Of a stretch of DNA of 54,194 nt, positions 34,111-43,266 are shown piece by piece. Each line of letters begins with the position of its first letter. The stretch's first letter is position 1. A model generated the notes under the pieces. It did not search any database, was not told where the DNA came from, and saw only the letters and a list, made by a program, of their open reading frames with translations. The stretch lies in assembly GCA_965659675.1 (NCBI GenBank), contig CBFHWY010000007.1, positions 1 through 54,194 on the forward strand, in the 5' to 3' direction. The translations under genes were made by a program, and so were the position numbers. The stretch comes from CBFHWY01 sp965659675 (lineage in GTDB: Bacteria; Bacteroidota; Bacteroidia; Flavobacteriales_G; Salibacteraceae).

Positions 34111-36942
34111 TTATTGAATGATTAATTTCTGCATCCTTTGGCCTTCAAGCTGAAGGAAGTAGATTCCAGGATTTAAATGCAGGTCGCTGACCTGCATTTT
34201 TGTTTGGCGTTGTCCCTCAACAGTTCTTTGGGATTGGAGCAGCTTTCCCTGCGCATCAAATAGATTAATGGATTGCTCTTCTGGACCATGCATCACAGAG
34301 AACTCCTTTTGAGCTGGATTAGGAAATATCTGTGCGGAGTTCGTGCTTTCGTCACTGACATAAATGGCCTCAATGGAAGTAGATTCTGGAATATCTCTCT
34401 TGCATACATCAAGGATCCTATAGTATATCCAACCTGAAACCAGGTCTGCATCCCTTTCGCTGTAGAACTTAAGATCATAATCCAGATCATCATATTGATG
34501 AGGTTTTTTGACCGATATCGTATTCCAATCTACACCGTCTGTTGAACGCTGAACCAGATAGCGATCGTGATGCGCTTCCTCAACGGCAGACCACTTGATG
34601 AGGGCTTCATTATTGACCAGAGCAACATCAAAGCTATTGATCAAAATAGGTAATGGATTTGCAGAGGTAGTTGATCCAAGCGTAAAGGGACTAAAGTTTG
34701 TGACCGTGGCAGAAGTGATGCTCCCTGCACTGTTATTTCCCGTGACAGCAGTTACACCCTCATTTACCCATTGTGAAGTTCCGGTGTTATAGCGGGCTAC
34801 AACGAGGTCAGCAGTATCACCAACATCACTATTATTCCCCCAGTTTAGAGTCACTTCAACAGCACTTGTTCCAACATTTCTATCGAGAGTCCAATGTTCG
34901 ATATTACTCACCCGATTTATACTTGTTGGCCAGCTACCCCATCCTCCATAGGTCCCATAGCCACTTGCTGAAAAATATTGAGCTTCAAATTCATCACCTG
35001 TGGCGGCAGGAGCACTAATGCCTATTCCACGATAGTTAGTTCCATCACCAGTTGGAAATGTGAATGCATCATTTCCGATTTTCACAAGCGGGCCGTTTAC
35101 ATGAGAAGCATCTGAGCTTCCACTAACTGTGGCGTTGTCGACCAGGGTTAGAATGTCCGTACTTGTTGTGACAATGTCGCCAAGAGTAAAAAAGCAGTTA
35201 CCGCTAAGGCTTACATCATCTGTGAGGATCAAGTTACCTCCACTTTTATTGACTTCTAATTGGAAGAAGGTCTCAGTTCCAATATTTGATGCGGTTATTG
35301 TTTGATCAGCTGCTCCATCAAAGATCACACGTTCTGTTCCTTCAACAAAAGGGTTGGCGTTGGTGCTGGTATTGCTCCAGTTTCCTGCCAGGTTAATGGT
35401 GTCATTATTGGTGTCAGTGTTAAAGCTGGCAGTTCCTTCAATCGAAAGGTTCCCATTGATGTCGAGATTAGCTAGCGTAGTTTTAGTGCCCGAACCACTT
35501 AAGCTGAGATTCCAATAAGCATCCTGTGGAGTGAAAATAAATGGTTGATCACCAGGTCTGGCATAGTTCACCAAATTATCTGCATAATTTGCGAAGATCT
35601 GCCAATCAGTCTCTGCATTGTTGTGATTAAGGATCAGTGTTGAATTGGCAAAATTGTACCACTCACATGCGGTGGCTCCGGCTGGACTTTGGGTAAGGTC
35701 ATCATTGATGAATACATACCCACTATTTTCAACAGTGAAATTATCGGAGTTGTCGCTTCCCAAAACATCATCATTAAAAATAGCAACGCCATTCGCTGTA
35801 ATGATCATTTCTGAATTGTCGGCATTGTTCGCGTCAAAATCGCTGTTTACTTCAAATGAGTCTGCAATGGTCAAACTCGCATTGGCGGCATTAAAAAGAA
35901 CGTCATCATCTACCTCAAAATATCCACTGTTCTGAATGCTAATGTCTGCTGCCGCGACGATCTCAAGATCATCATCAATAAAAACCCTACCTGTTCCTCC
36001 AAAGGTGACCGTTGATGCTGCTTCAAAACGAATATCATCAACCTCGATTCCTTCGTCTACATCGTAAATGTTCACAGTGCTGGTATTGGCACTTACGAAG
36101 CGAATTCTGGCCACGGCCTGACCGCTTTCGTCCATGCGAGCTCCATCCGCCACTTCAATTTTGCCGGTACCGTTAATATCCAGATCTACATTGCCGGCCG
36201 ACCAATTCACCAAAGCACCACGGAGCACATGGATCTCATTAACAACACCATCGACATTCAAGTCCACATAGCAACCATCAGTGATATAAACTTCGCTGGT
36301 GCTTGTTGGGGTGCAAGCGCATGAAGCGCCTCCTGGACTAGTTGACCAGGTGCTTGTCGCATTCCAATTTCCAGACTGACGAGTAAACAACCTTTCAGCG
36401 GCAGTGCTGATATTAGAACCGCTATCGGACGCAACCGTAACATTATCGAAGGTGTAGATCTCATCATCACCAGTAGTGAATACTTTTATTCTTAAACGAA
36501 TGCTATCTCCACTAATACCAGAGTTGCAGGTTCCTAGCGTGCTGTAATCAACAACGCCACTATCTGCGGCAAATAGTGTTTCAGCTCCTCCATCTAGTTC
36601 ATAGTATGCCTTTAGGTAATCCTGAAATCCTCCAGTAGTTTCCAGGCCTCCTACACCAGTAATATCGAGCGATAAAGTAACTGTGCCAGCAGATGATATA
36701 TCGATCCATTCGGATATCCACTCAGCCTCACAATCTGTTTCTTTTGCTGCAAACTGCCCATTGCGGACTTCAAAATAGTCTCCAGCTGCTATTGAACAGC
36801 CGGATACATCTATTGACCAGGCTGTGGTGCCAAGGTCATTGGTGACTCCATCTGTTGTGTCAAACTGCTCCTGCCAAATAACCTGAGCCTCAGCAGGGAT
36901 TAAGCAAATAAGAAGAATCAAGAGTGTTAAGACATGGTGCAT
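34111..36942 (-). CDS. Large secreted protein with type IX secretion C-terminal sorting domain
   Basis: 943 aa from the ATG at 36942. A signal peptide (VLTLLILLICLIPAEAQ) leads to an Asp/Cys-containing N-terminal beta-sandwich-like domain (to about residue 185). A long parallel beta-type region follows with recurrent V-F-I-D-D-D-L and N-S-G-Y motifs (about 240-560). The end has FPNPAQKEFSV, INLFDAQGKLL and LNPGIYFLQLEGQ, the type A T9SS sorting signal, so it is exported and probably attached to the surface. No enzymatic motif is seen; an adhesin-like role is a guess. The 36960 TTG start is rejected because a -7 box lies there. Confidence 0.9.
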   Translation of the reverse strand: MHHVLTLLILLICLIPAEAQVIWQEQFDTTDGVTNDLGTTAWSIDVSGCSIAAGDYFEVRNGQFAAKETDCEAEWISEWIDISSAGTVTLSLDITGVGGLETTGGFQDYLKAYYELDGGAETLFAADSGVVDYSTLGTCNSGISGDSIRLRIKVFTTGDDEIYTFDNVTVASDSGSNISTAAERLFTRQSGNWNATSTWSTSPGGASCACTPTSTSEVYITDGCYVDLNVDGVVNEIHVLRGALVNWSAGNVDLDINGTGKIEVADGARMDESGQAVARIRFVSANTSTVNIYDVDEGIEVDDIRFEAASTVTFGGTGRVFIDDDLEIVAAADISIQNSGYFEVDDDVLFNAANASLTIADSFEVNSDFDANNADNSEMIITANGVAIFNDDVLGSDNSDNFTVENSGYVFINDDLTQSPAGATACEWYNFANSTLILNHNNAETDWQIFANYADNLVNYARPGDQPFIFTPQDAYWNLSLSGSGTKTTLANLDINGNLSIEGTASFNTDTNNDTINLAGNWSNTSTNANPFVEGTERVIFDGAADQTITASNIGTETFFQLEVNKSGGNLILTDDVSLSGNCFFTLGDIVTTSTDILTLVDNATVSGSSDASHVNGPLVKIGNDAFTFPTGDGTNYRGIGISAPAATGDEFEAQYFSASGYGTYGGWGSWPTSINRVSNIEHWTLDRNVGTSAVEVTLNWGNNSDVGDTADLVVARYNTGTSQWVNEGVTAVTGNNSAGSITSATVTNFSPFTLGSTTSANPLPILINSFDVALVNNEALIKWSAVEEAHHDRYLVQRSTDGVDWNTISVKKPHQYDDLDYDLKFYSERDADLVSGWIYYRILDVCKRDIPESTSIEAIYVSDESTNSAQIFPNPAQKEFSVMHGPEEQSINLFDAQGKLLQSQRTVEGQRQTKMQVSDLHLNPGIYFLQLEGQRMQKLIIQ
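34175..34206 (+). terminator. Plus-strand terminator inside the T9SS gene 3' end
   Basis: AAATGCAGGTC (34175-34185) and GACCTGCATTT (34189-34199) form a perfect 11-bp stem with a 3-nt loop, followed by TTTGTTT-like sequence. It lies 67 nt past the SPFH stop. On the minus strand the same bases code KMQVSDLHLN of the sorting domain. Confidence 0.75.
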
Positions 36943-36946
36943 CTTA

Positions 36947-36954
36947 CAAAGGTA
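36947..36954 (-). promoter_or_regulatory. Promoter -7 box (TACCTTTG) for the T9SS cargo gene
   Basis: Minus-strand TACCTTTG matches TAnnTTTG; a TTT 22 bases upstream could stand in for TTG. It overlaps an in-frame upstream TTG, which argues for the ATG at 36942, giving almost no leader. Confidence 0.5.
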
Positions 36955-36982
36955 ATACAAAGAATACCGACATAAAAAATTG

Positions 36983-37471
36983 TTATTCAGAGAGATGTCG
37001 CCATTCCTTTCGATTGAAGTAGCTTACCTCCAAAGGGGATCTATCGTTTATGTCTTTCCATGCACCATTTATTTTCACTTCGATAAAGCCCGATGTTTTA
37101 ACATTATCAAGCCCTTTGTAAGAGATCTCATTAACAAAATCTGTAATAGCGTAGTTATGAAAGACAATGGCGACTTTGTTCCATTTATCCTTTAACGCAT
37201 AAATGGTGCTAAACAGGGTGTCGGTTGAACACAGGTATAGCTCAGGTAGTAATTTGATCTTCGAATCCGGGAAGATCAGCTGTGCTGTGCTGCGTGTTCT
37301 TAGCGCTGGACTACACAGTATCTTCTCTGGCGCAATGCCCCGTTCAGTCAGCGATTGGCGAACCTTGTCACAATCTTTTATTCCTTTTTCAGATAGTGGT
37401 CGGTCAAAGTCTCTCAGGCCTCTTTCTTCCCATGATGACTTCGCATGGCGGAGTAAGTAAAGTTGCTTCAT
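36983..37471 (-). CDS. SixA-like histidine phosphatase
   Basis: 162 aa from the ATG at 37471. The phosphohistidine-accepting motif LLRHAKSSW opens the protein (His8), with RDFDRPLSEKG and the second-His region VFHNYAITDFV. This is the SixA branch of the histidine phosphatase superfamily, small single-domain cytosolic enzymes that can remove phosphate from phosphohistidine proteins. An upstream in-frame start (37501) would add ten residues ahead of the RHG strand and was not used. The gene ends 40 nt before the T9SS gene start, on the same strand. Confidence 0.9.
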   Translation of the reverse strand: MKQLYLLRHAKSSWEERGLRDFDRPLSEKGIKDCDKVRQSLTERGIAPEKILCSPALRTRSTAQLIFPDSKIKLLPELYLCSTDTLFSTIYALKDKWNKVAIVFHNYAITDFVNEISYKGLDNVKTSGFIEVKINGAWKDINDRSPLEVSYFNRKEWRHLSE

Positions 37472-37579
37472 AAGGTCCGAAAATAAGGCATTGGTAAACA
37501 TCTAGCTGTTAAAAATTAGATTGGACCGAATGATAAAAGCCACTTAACAGGTATTTACTTTGTTCAAACCGACAGAGAG

Positions 37580-38122
37580 ATGCTATCCTTCCTACTGAAG
37601 AAAAAGATTTCTGAGATTCAGGTTGCTGATCATTTTGTTAACGCTATTGTGAAGTTAGTAGATGAGGCATATCCGGATGTAGTGGATATCATTAACCATG
37701 ATCCTGAATTTGAGTGTTCGCCAAAGCTTGACCCGAATGATTCGAACGAATTCCTGCTCATCGTCCTGGCTGGAAATATTGCCATGATACCTAAATACTT
37801 TGGCGACTATCAGGATGTGAGAATTACGGATGCTGTTTACAAGCTACTTTCCGAATATTTTGAATTGGATCGCGACAAACTCAAACAAAAGATCGCTTCC
37901 CTTCAGAAATACTTTTCTAAGGTTAATCATCCCTCCAAGAATACGCTGTATGCAATGTCAAAGGCGGTTTTTTTCCGATACGGACTGAATGAATATCAGG
38001 ATGATTATTTCAGGAAAATGAAAACCCCAAATCCGATCTTTTTATCAAGATTGAATGACATCATGACCAATTTCATGTGGAATTGGAAAGAGATTCAGGA
38101 AGAGTACAAGATCACCTCTTAG
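37580..38122 (+). CDS. Hypothetical helical protein
   Basis: 180 aa, soluble, with no signal. The sequence reads as all-alpha (FVNAIVKLVDEAYPDVVDIIN, YKLLSEYFELDRDKLKQKIASLQKYF) and ends with a Trp-containing FMWNWKEIQEEYK. I do not recognise a family. The ATG has an adjacent TACTTTG-like element 20 bp upstream (one base short of the consensus). It stands alone between SixA (divergent) and LhgO (convergent, 2-nt gap between stops). Confidence 0.75.
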   Translation: MLSFLLKKKISEIQVADHFVNAIVKLVDEAYPDVVDIINHDPEFECSPKLDPNDSNEFLLIVLAGNIAMIPKYFGDYQDVRITDAVYKLLSEYFELDRDKLKQKIASLQKYFSKVNHPSKNTLYAMSKAVFFRYGLNEYQDDYFRKMKTPNPIFLSRLNDIMTNFMWNWKEIQEEYKITS

Positions 38123-38124
38123 GC

Positions 38125-39342
38125 TTACCAGCCAAAGTGTTTTTCAGCCATTTGATAAACATCTTCGCCAATGGCTAGAGATGCTGTTGCAGCAGGAGAT
38201 GGAGCATTTAAAACGTGAATACTATCATCGGTGTATTCTATTCTAAAGTCATCTCGGGTATCTCCTTGCTGATTGAGAAGTAAAGCCCTCACACCGGAAC
38301 GACCAGGCTTGATATCCTCCATCTGAAGATCAGGAATTAAGCGCTGTAGTGTTTTTAAGAATCTTCTTTTGGAAAAAGCGCGAATCTGTTCTTCCAGTCC
38401 AAACTTGATGTTGCCAAAGAAGAGTTTCCAGGTGCCGCCATAACTCAGTGCTTCCCAGGTGTCCCTAAGTGAAAAGTCTGTTTTTCCGTAACCCTCTCTT
38501 TTGAATGTGAAGACTGCACTTGGCCCGCACTCAATTTCGCCATCTGTCATCCTAGTGAAGTGAACCCCCAGAAAGGGAAAATCTGGATTAGGAACAGGAT
38601 ATATAAGGTGTTTTACTTTGTGCTTGGCCTGTTCAGTGAGTTCATAGTAATCCCCTCTGAAACCAACAACGCGTTCGGGTAGTTTGACTCCGTCCTTACG
38701 AGCTAGTCGGTCTGCTTGAAGACCAGCGCAGAAAACCAATTTCTTTGCCCGGTATACACTTTTGTTTGTTTTGATGAGCTGAATCCCGTCTTGTTTGTCG
38801 AAACCCTCAGCTTCACAAGAAGTTAGGATCTCGCTCTCCGGGTTCTTTTCCTTCACGATCTCAGCCATTTTCCTTGTAGAAGCTCGATAGTCGATGATGC
38901 CTGTGCAGGCAACATGAATTCCGCCAATAGAATTACAATAAGGTTCAATTTCTTTCACTTCATCTGCGCTGATCCGTTGAATGCCTTCCACCCCATTTTC
39001 TGCTCCGTGCTTGAGGATCTTATCCATGAACGGAAGTTCTTTTTCATCGGTAGCTGCGATGACCTTTCCGCAAACGTCATGAGGAATGTTGTGCTCTTTG
39101 GCGAAAGAGACCAGTTCTCTTCTGCCTTCAACACAATTCTTCGCCTTTTTTGAGCCTGGAGTATAATAGATCCCTGAGTGGATCACGCCAGAGTTGTTGC
39201 CTGTTTGGTGGTCTGCGAGTATATCTTCCTTTTCCAGGACGAGTACCTTGAATTCGGGCTTGTGCATCTGGATCTTGTAGGCTGTAGCTACGCCAACGAT
39301 CCCACCCCCAATGATCGCAACATCATATACTTTATCTGCCAT
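38125..39342 (-). CDS. lhgO: L-2-hydroxyglutarate oxidase (LhgO family)
   Basis: 405 aa from the ATG at 39342. It is a DAO-type FAD enzyme with IIGGGIVGVATAY near the start, NNSGVIHSGIYYTPGSKKA (the LhgO/YgaF hallmark), and LNAPSPAATASLAIGE at the end. It oxidises L-2-hydroxyglutarate to 2-oxoglutarate, passing electrons to quinone. The TTG at 39363 is discarded because a perfect -7 box covers it. The UMF1-family transporter is upstream with a gap of 33 nt on the same strand. Confidence 0.93.
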   Translation of the reverse strand: MADKVYDVAIIGGGIVGVATAYKIQMHKPEFKVLVLEKEDILADHQTGNNSGVIHSGIYYTPGSKKAKNCVEGRRELVSFAKEHNIPHDVCGKVIAATDEKELPFMDKILKHGAENGVEGIQRISADEVKEIEPYCNSIGGIHVACTGIIDYRASTRKMAEIVKEKNPESEILTSCEAEGFDKQDGIQLIKTNKSVYRAKKLVFCAGLQADRLARKDGVKLPERVVGFRGDYYELTEQAKHKVKHLIYPVPNPDFPFLGVHFTRMTDGEIECGPSAVFTFKREGYGKTDFSLRDTWEALSYGGTWKLFFGNIKFGLEEQIRAFSKRRFLKTLQRLIPDLQMEDIKPGRSGVRALLLNQQGDTRDDFRIEYTDDSIHVLNAPSPAATASLAIGEDVYQMAEKHFGW

Positions 39343-39360
39343 AGCTGATGAATAAGTCGG

Positions 39361-39368
39361 CAAATATA
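39361..39368 (-). promoter_or_regulatory. Promoter -7 box (TATATTTG) for lhgO
   Basis: Minus-strand TATATTTG matches TAnnTTTG and lies 18 bases before the ATG. No -33 TTG is visible. Confidence 0.5.
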
Positions 39369-39375
39369 ACCATGA

Positions 39376-40662
39376 TTAAACTGGCTTGTTCTTGCGAGGA
39401 ACGAACTGAAGCAAAATAAAGCCCAGGATAAAGAAGACCACGACTGAAACTACCGAGTCTCTCATACTACCCGTTACGCCCTGAATGAACCCAAATAGAA
39501 AAGTTCCCAGAACGATCCCAATTTTTTCGAGGACATCAAAAAAACTGAAATAGGAAGCGTGATCTTTTGTTTCCGGAAGCATTTTCGAATAGGTTGAACG
39601 CGCCATACTCTGCACACCTCCCATCACAAAGCCCACACCTGCTGCTAAACTGTAGAACTCAAAAGGTTCGGTTATAAAGTAAGCAACCATGCATATGAAG
39701 ATCCAAAAGAATATGATCACTTTCAGGACAAAGAGGTTGTTTGTTTTCTTAGACATCCAGGCAAAGAAGTAAGCTCCTACGGATGCTATGAGCTGTATAA
39801 TCAAAATACTGATGATCAGTCCAGACCGGTCTCCTTCAGGCCAGTTGATCTCACGATCGGCAAATACAGCAGCCATAAGCATGACCGTTTGAACTCCCAT
39901 GCTGAATACGAAATAAGCGGTCAGATATCGCTTCAGCTGAAGCATACCCATGAACTCGTTCCAAACTTTTCTTAACTCTTGATAGCCCTTGAACAGTATA
40001 TTGTCTTTACCAACATCCTTTGCCTCTCCATCAGGGAGGTACAAATAAGTGATCTGAGCAAAGCCGATCCACCAGATGCCTACACTGAAGAAAGCGATCT
40101 TGGGATTCATGTCGAATGCCTGAATTCCAACAAGGTTTATAAGGAGTAAAACCACGCTGCCCACATAACCCATAGCAAAGCCTTTGGCGCTCACTCTGTC
40201 GTGATCTTTAGGAGCCGCGATCTCAGGAAGGAAGGCATTGTAAAAAACAATACTCCCCCAAAATCCAACGCTTGCCATGATCACGCTCAGCATACTGAGC
40301 TCAAAATGCTTCATGTTGAAGAGGGTCAAAGACATACATGAAAGCCCGCCGAGGTAACAGAAAAATTTCAGAAACTTCTTTTTTGAGGAGCTGTAATCGG
40401 CTATGCCTGATAAAAGAGGAGAAATTATTGCAACAATGAGAAAAGAGAATGAAAAGGCATAAGAATATAGCTCGGTGTTAATGAATTCAAGGCCGAAGAA
40501 GTTCACATAGTCAACAGTCTTCCCGTTGACCAGGCGTGAATCGTGAACAGCAACTGAGCCATAATAGATCGGAAAGATAGCTGAGGTGATGACCAGGGGG
40601 TAGGATGAATTTGCCAGGTCGTAAAAGGCCCAGGCATTCTCTACTTTCTTACTGTACTTCAT
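39376..40662 (-). CDS. UMF1/Atg22-like major facilitator transporter
   Basis: 428 aa with about 12 membrane helices. The N-terminus KVENAWAFYDLANSSYPLVITSAIFPIYY is characteristic of the UMF1 family (Atg22-like). Helices pair around VSAKGFAMGYVGS and GFVMGGVQSMARSTYSKMLPE. Fungal Atg22 exports vacuolar amino acids; bacterial substrates are not established. Its ATG overlaps the end of the upstream OmpA-domain gene by 14 nt, so the two are probably co-transcribed. Confidence 0.9.
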   Translation of the reverse strand: MKYSKKVENAWAFYDLANSSYPLVITSAIFPIYYGSVAVHDSRLVNGKTVDYVNFFGLEFINTELYSYAFSFSFLIVAIISPLLSGIADYSSSKKKFLKFFCYLGGLSCMSLTLFNMKHFELSMLSVIMASVGFWGSIVFYNAFLPEIAAPKDHDRVSAKGFAMGYVGSVVLLLINLVGIQAFDMNPKIAFFSVGIWWIGFAQITYLYLPDGEAKDVGKDNILFKGYQELRKVWNEFMGMLQLKRYLTAYFVFSMGVQTVMLMAAVFADREINWPEGDRSGLIISILIIQLIASVGAYFFAWMSKKTNNLFVLKVIIFFWIFICMVAYFITEPFEFYSLAAGVGFVMGGVQSMARSTYSKMLPETKDHASYFSFFDVLEKIGIVLGTFLFGFIQGVTGSMRDSVVSVVVFFILGFILLQFVPRKNKPV

Positions 40663-41719
40663 GGTTCCTGATCAAAAGTAGTTCAACACGACGGTTAGCA
40701 GCTCGCCCCTCAGCAGTGCTATTCGATTGGGCTGGACTTGATTCACCATCAAAGCTAATTTTTATTGGGACTTCGGCTCTACTTCTTTCGAGTATCAGAG
40801 ATCTTACTTTTTGCGCACGCTGTTTTGAAAGCTCCATGTTGTAAGCTGTGCTGCCTTTCTCGTCTGTATGTCCATTAATGGAATAGGAGTAATCATTCAC
40901 CTGCACTGATTTTAGCACAGAATCCAATTGTGTTATTTCTTTATTATCAAGAATGAAGCGATCAAAATCGAAGTACAAGGTGATTGATATGCTATCGGTC
41001 AAGGAAGGTATCGAAACGTCTTGCACCTCTTGTTTTGGAATAGGGCAACCATCTAGTTCCTCAATCGGACTTAAGTTCACCTCGTCGACATAATAGTAGC
41101 TTATCCAGCCCATTTGAGGCCGATTGCCATTGACGTCGGCAAGCGTCGCAGTTTGATCAGCCTCTGCAAAATTTCCCAGAATGAGAAACCTCTCTCCACC
41201 TTTTGCAGCAAAACGACCAGATACCTGAATCCAACCCATTTCGGGTGTAATGAATCCAGATTCATTTCTGACATCAAAAAGATCACGGATACCTCCCCAA
41301 TAGGAAATGCTTGGATCTTCTTTCCTGAAGATTGCACCGAGATTGGCGATGTAGAATGGTGAGGATTTAGCCTTGACCCAGAAGCTTAGGCAATATTCCT
41401 GGCCTTTTTGTAAACTATCGGCGAGCTCAGTTCCAATGTATTCAATGGCTTCTTTGTATTGACAATGAAGAATTAAACCCGCATATCCGCGTCCGCTGTA
41501 GGGAGATAAATGCTCATCATAGAAGAACTCCTTGCAATTTAAATGATAGAGTTCTGGCGTTCCAGTATTGGCAGAGAACCATTCCTTCGTTTTGCTGAAT
41601 TCCCCAATCCTGATGGGGCAATCATAAAAAAGCTCAAAACCTGGGTTGTTCACCAGATTTTGAGCTTTCCCACTGATCGCAAACGCGGTCAGCAATATTG
41701 TGATTAGAAGACTTTTCAA
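40649..41719 (-). CDS. OmpA-domain protein with N-terminal NPGFE domain (paralog 1)
   Basis: 356 aa. A signal peptide (LLITILLTAFAISGKAQ) precedes NLVNNPGFE, the start of a roughly 200-residue beta-sandwich-like domain that ends with YYYVDEVNLSPIEE. The C-terminal OmpA peptidoglycan-binding domain (about 240-350) has NGHTDEKGS and GRAANRRVEL. It would sit in the periplasm or outer membrane and bind peptidoglycan. The start is TTG, two bases after the stop of paralog 2. The same domain order, NPGFE start and DEV-SPIE junction recur in paralog 2, so this is a tandem duplication. Confidence 0.87.
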   Translation of the reverse strand: MKSLLITILLTAFAISGKAQNLVNNPGFELFYDCPIRIGEFSKTKEWFSANTGTPELYHLNCKEFFYDEHLSPYSGRGYAGLILHCQYKEAIEYIGTELADSLQKGQEYCLSFWVKAKSSPFYIANLGAIFRKEDPSISYWGGIRDLFDVRNESGFITPEMGWIQVSGRFAAKGGERFLILGNFAEADQTATLADVNGNRPQMGWISYYYVDEVNLSPIEELDGCPIPKQEVQDVSIPSLTDSISITLYFDFDRFILDNKEITQLDSVLKSVQVNDYSYSINGHTDEKGSTAYNMELSKQRAQKVRSLILERSRAEVPIKISFDGESSPAQSNSTAEGRAANRRVELLLIRNHEVQ

Positions 41720-41721
41720 GC

Positions 41722-42861
41722 CTATTTCACCACGAACTCTACTCTTCTGTTTTGAGCGCGTCCAGCAGCTGTTTCATTACCTTGAACAGGTTTTTCAGCA
41801 CCTTCTGACTTATACTCGAGCTGGTTGGCATTCACGCCAAGGACACTGGTGAATTCGGCATAGACTTTTTTAGCTCTTTCCTCACCAAGCGACTCAGCTT
41901 CTTGATTGTCCGTGTGCCCAATGATATCAATCTTTAAGCTAGGTTCTTCCTTAAGCAGCTTAGCTATTGCCTTAAGATCAGCCTTTGCTTCTTCATCAAG
42001 ATTCATGGAATTTGATCCGTAGTGAAGAATAGTGATCTCAATCTTTTCAGATCCAGTTCCTTCATGGGCCTCAGATACATTTTTTGTGTATTCAACCTGA
42101 AGTTCGTTTTCGTCACTTTCTGATTCGATTGGACAGAAACAATCTCCATCCACTAATTCGATAGGGGTAATGCTAACCTCATCGATGTAATAGTAGCTAT
42201 CTCTTGTTTGTGGTTGACTGAACTCTCGGCTTCTTCTCTTCTTTCCAGTCTGGATCTCAGATTGTTTAGCGAAGTTCCCGATGGTTACATAACGTTCAAC
42301 ACCCTCAGCAACTATTGTGGTACACAAAGGCACCCAATCGTAGTTTTCTTCAATGATCACATTCTTTGGCGCAAGAAGTTGTGGCTTGATATCGTACTCT
42401 TCAAAATCGTCAAGGTCAACAGACTTTGAGGATAAGTACATTCCAATATTGTTGGAAGAGTACTTTGAAATATCGGAAAGGCTCACATGCATTTTAATGC
42501 AATATTTTTTACCGGCAAGAAGTTTTTTGTCGAGTTTGGTTTGCACATAAGTTCTTGGCTCTCTTTCTCGCTCACTGTATAGCAACAGACCGATGTAGTT
42601 ATTTCCCTCTTTGGTTTCGGCCCGACCTCTATAGTTATCTGGAGCCATTACTTCTTCCTTTTTTGCATCCGTTGAGAAGATATCTACAGGGGGACAATCA
42701 TCTGGCGCATACCATTCGAGCACATTTTCTATCTGCCCTTTGTTTTTGATCTTTTTGTCAACTTCCTCAAAACCTGGATTATTCACCTTGTTTCCTTGGG
42801 CGAACACCGCCGTGCTAAAGATTCCGCCTAGAATTACTAATAAAACTCTTGTTTTCATCAT
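41722..42861 (-). CDS. OmpA-domain protein with N-terminal NPGFE domain (paralog 2)
   Basis: 379 aa from the ATG at 42861 (42858 also possible). A signal peptide (VLLVILGGIFSTAVFAQ) leads to NKVNNPGFEEVDKK and a beta-sandwich-like domain ending YYYIDEVSITPIE. A linker rich in Glu and Cys-x-Cys (DGDCFCP) follows, then an OmpA domain with IIGHTDNQEAE and GRAQNRRVEF. It is preceded by a TTG-N18-TAATTTCG promoter, which places the start downstream of 42879. It is the first gene of the unit that continues with paralog 1 and the UMF1 transporter. Confidence 0.87.
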   Translation of the reverse strand: MMKTRVLLVILGGIFSTAVFAQGNKVNNPGFEEVDKKIKNKGQIENVLEWYAPDDCPPVDIFSTDAKKEEVMAPDNYRGRAETKEGNNYIGLLLYSEREREPRTYVQTKLDKKLLAGKKYCIKMHVSLSDISKYSSNNIGMYLSSKSVDLDDFEEYDIKPQLLAPKNVIIEENYDWVPLCTTIVAEGVERYVTIGNFAKQSEIQTGKKRRSREFSQPQTRDSYYYIDEVSITPIELVDGDCFCPIESESDENELQVEYTKNVSEAHEGTGSEKIEITILHYGSNSMNLDEEAKADLKAIAKLLKEEPSLKIDIIGHTDNQEAESLGEERAKKVYAEFTSVLGVNANQLEYKSEGAEKPVQGNETAAGRAQNRRVEFVVK

Positions 42862-42878
42862 TATTTTTAATTGCTGCC

Positions 42879-42907
42879 CGAAATTAAAACATTCAGACAA
42901 AGTTCAA
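42879..42907 (-). promoter_or_regulatory. Promoter TTG-N18-TAATTTCG for the OmpA-domain pair
   Basis: On the minus strand a TTG (complement of 42905-42907) is followed after 18 bases by TAATTTCG (complement of 42879-42886), one base off the TAnnTTTG consensus. It lies between the ytxJ stop and the OmpA paralog 2 ATG and supports a separate transcription unit. Confidence 0.6.
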
Positions 42908-42909
42908 CA

Positions 42910-43266
42910 TCATTTATTGTGCATGTATTGTGCCAAATGATCTTTTAGCGACTCCAGACTTATTGCATTATGGGAAGCGTGATATAATAGCTCAGCTTTT
43001 TCAAGTAAGATCAGTTGTGGGGATTCATGCATCAAATCCAATTGTTCAGCCACTTCATTAGATAAGTTTCTGTAACGAATCAGGTCTAAGTAATACGCAT
43101 CGATATCATCATCAAGATCCCAACTCCTTTCAAGTCTATTTATAGCCATAGTACTGATAGGACAGCGCGTGCTATGCTTAAAAATAAGATCTAACTTACC
43201 GTTTTCTTTTGGTGTCTGGAGGATTTCTTCGAGTTGTGACGAATGTTCAAGACTGATCCAGTTCAT
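42910..43266 (-). CDS. ytxJ: Bacilliredoxin-like protein, YtxJ/BrxC type
   Basis: 118 aa, thioredoxin-like fold without signal peptide. It carries the family motif FKHSTRCPIS, with a single active Cys35 as in monothiol bacilliredoxins, then VAEQLDLMHESPQLILL, where SPQ takes the cis-Pro position. These proteins remove bacillithiol mixed disulfides from proteins, so the finding implies bacillithiol use by this organism. The ATG overlaps the stop of a 43-aa lipoprotein gene (TAATG), suggesting coupled translation. Confidence 0.9.
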   Translation of the reverse strand: MNWISLEHSSQLEEILQTPKENGKLDLIFKHSTRCPISTMAINRLERSWDLDDDIDAYYLDLIRYRNLSNEVAEQLDLMHESPQLILLEKAELLYHASHNAISLESLKDHLAQYMHNK

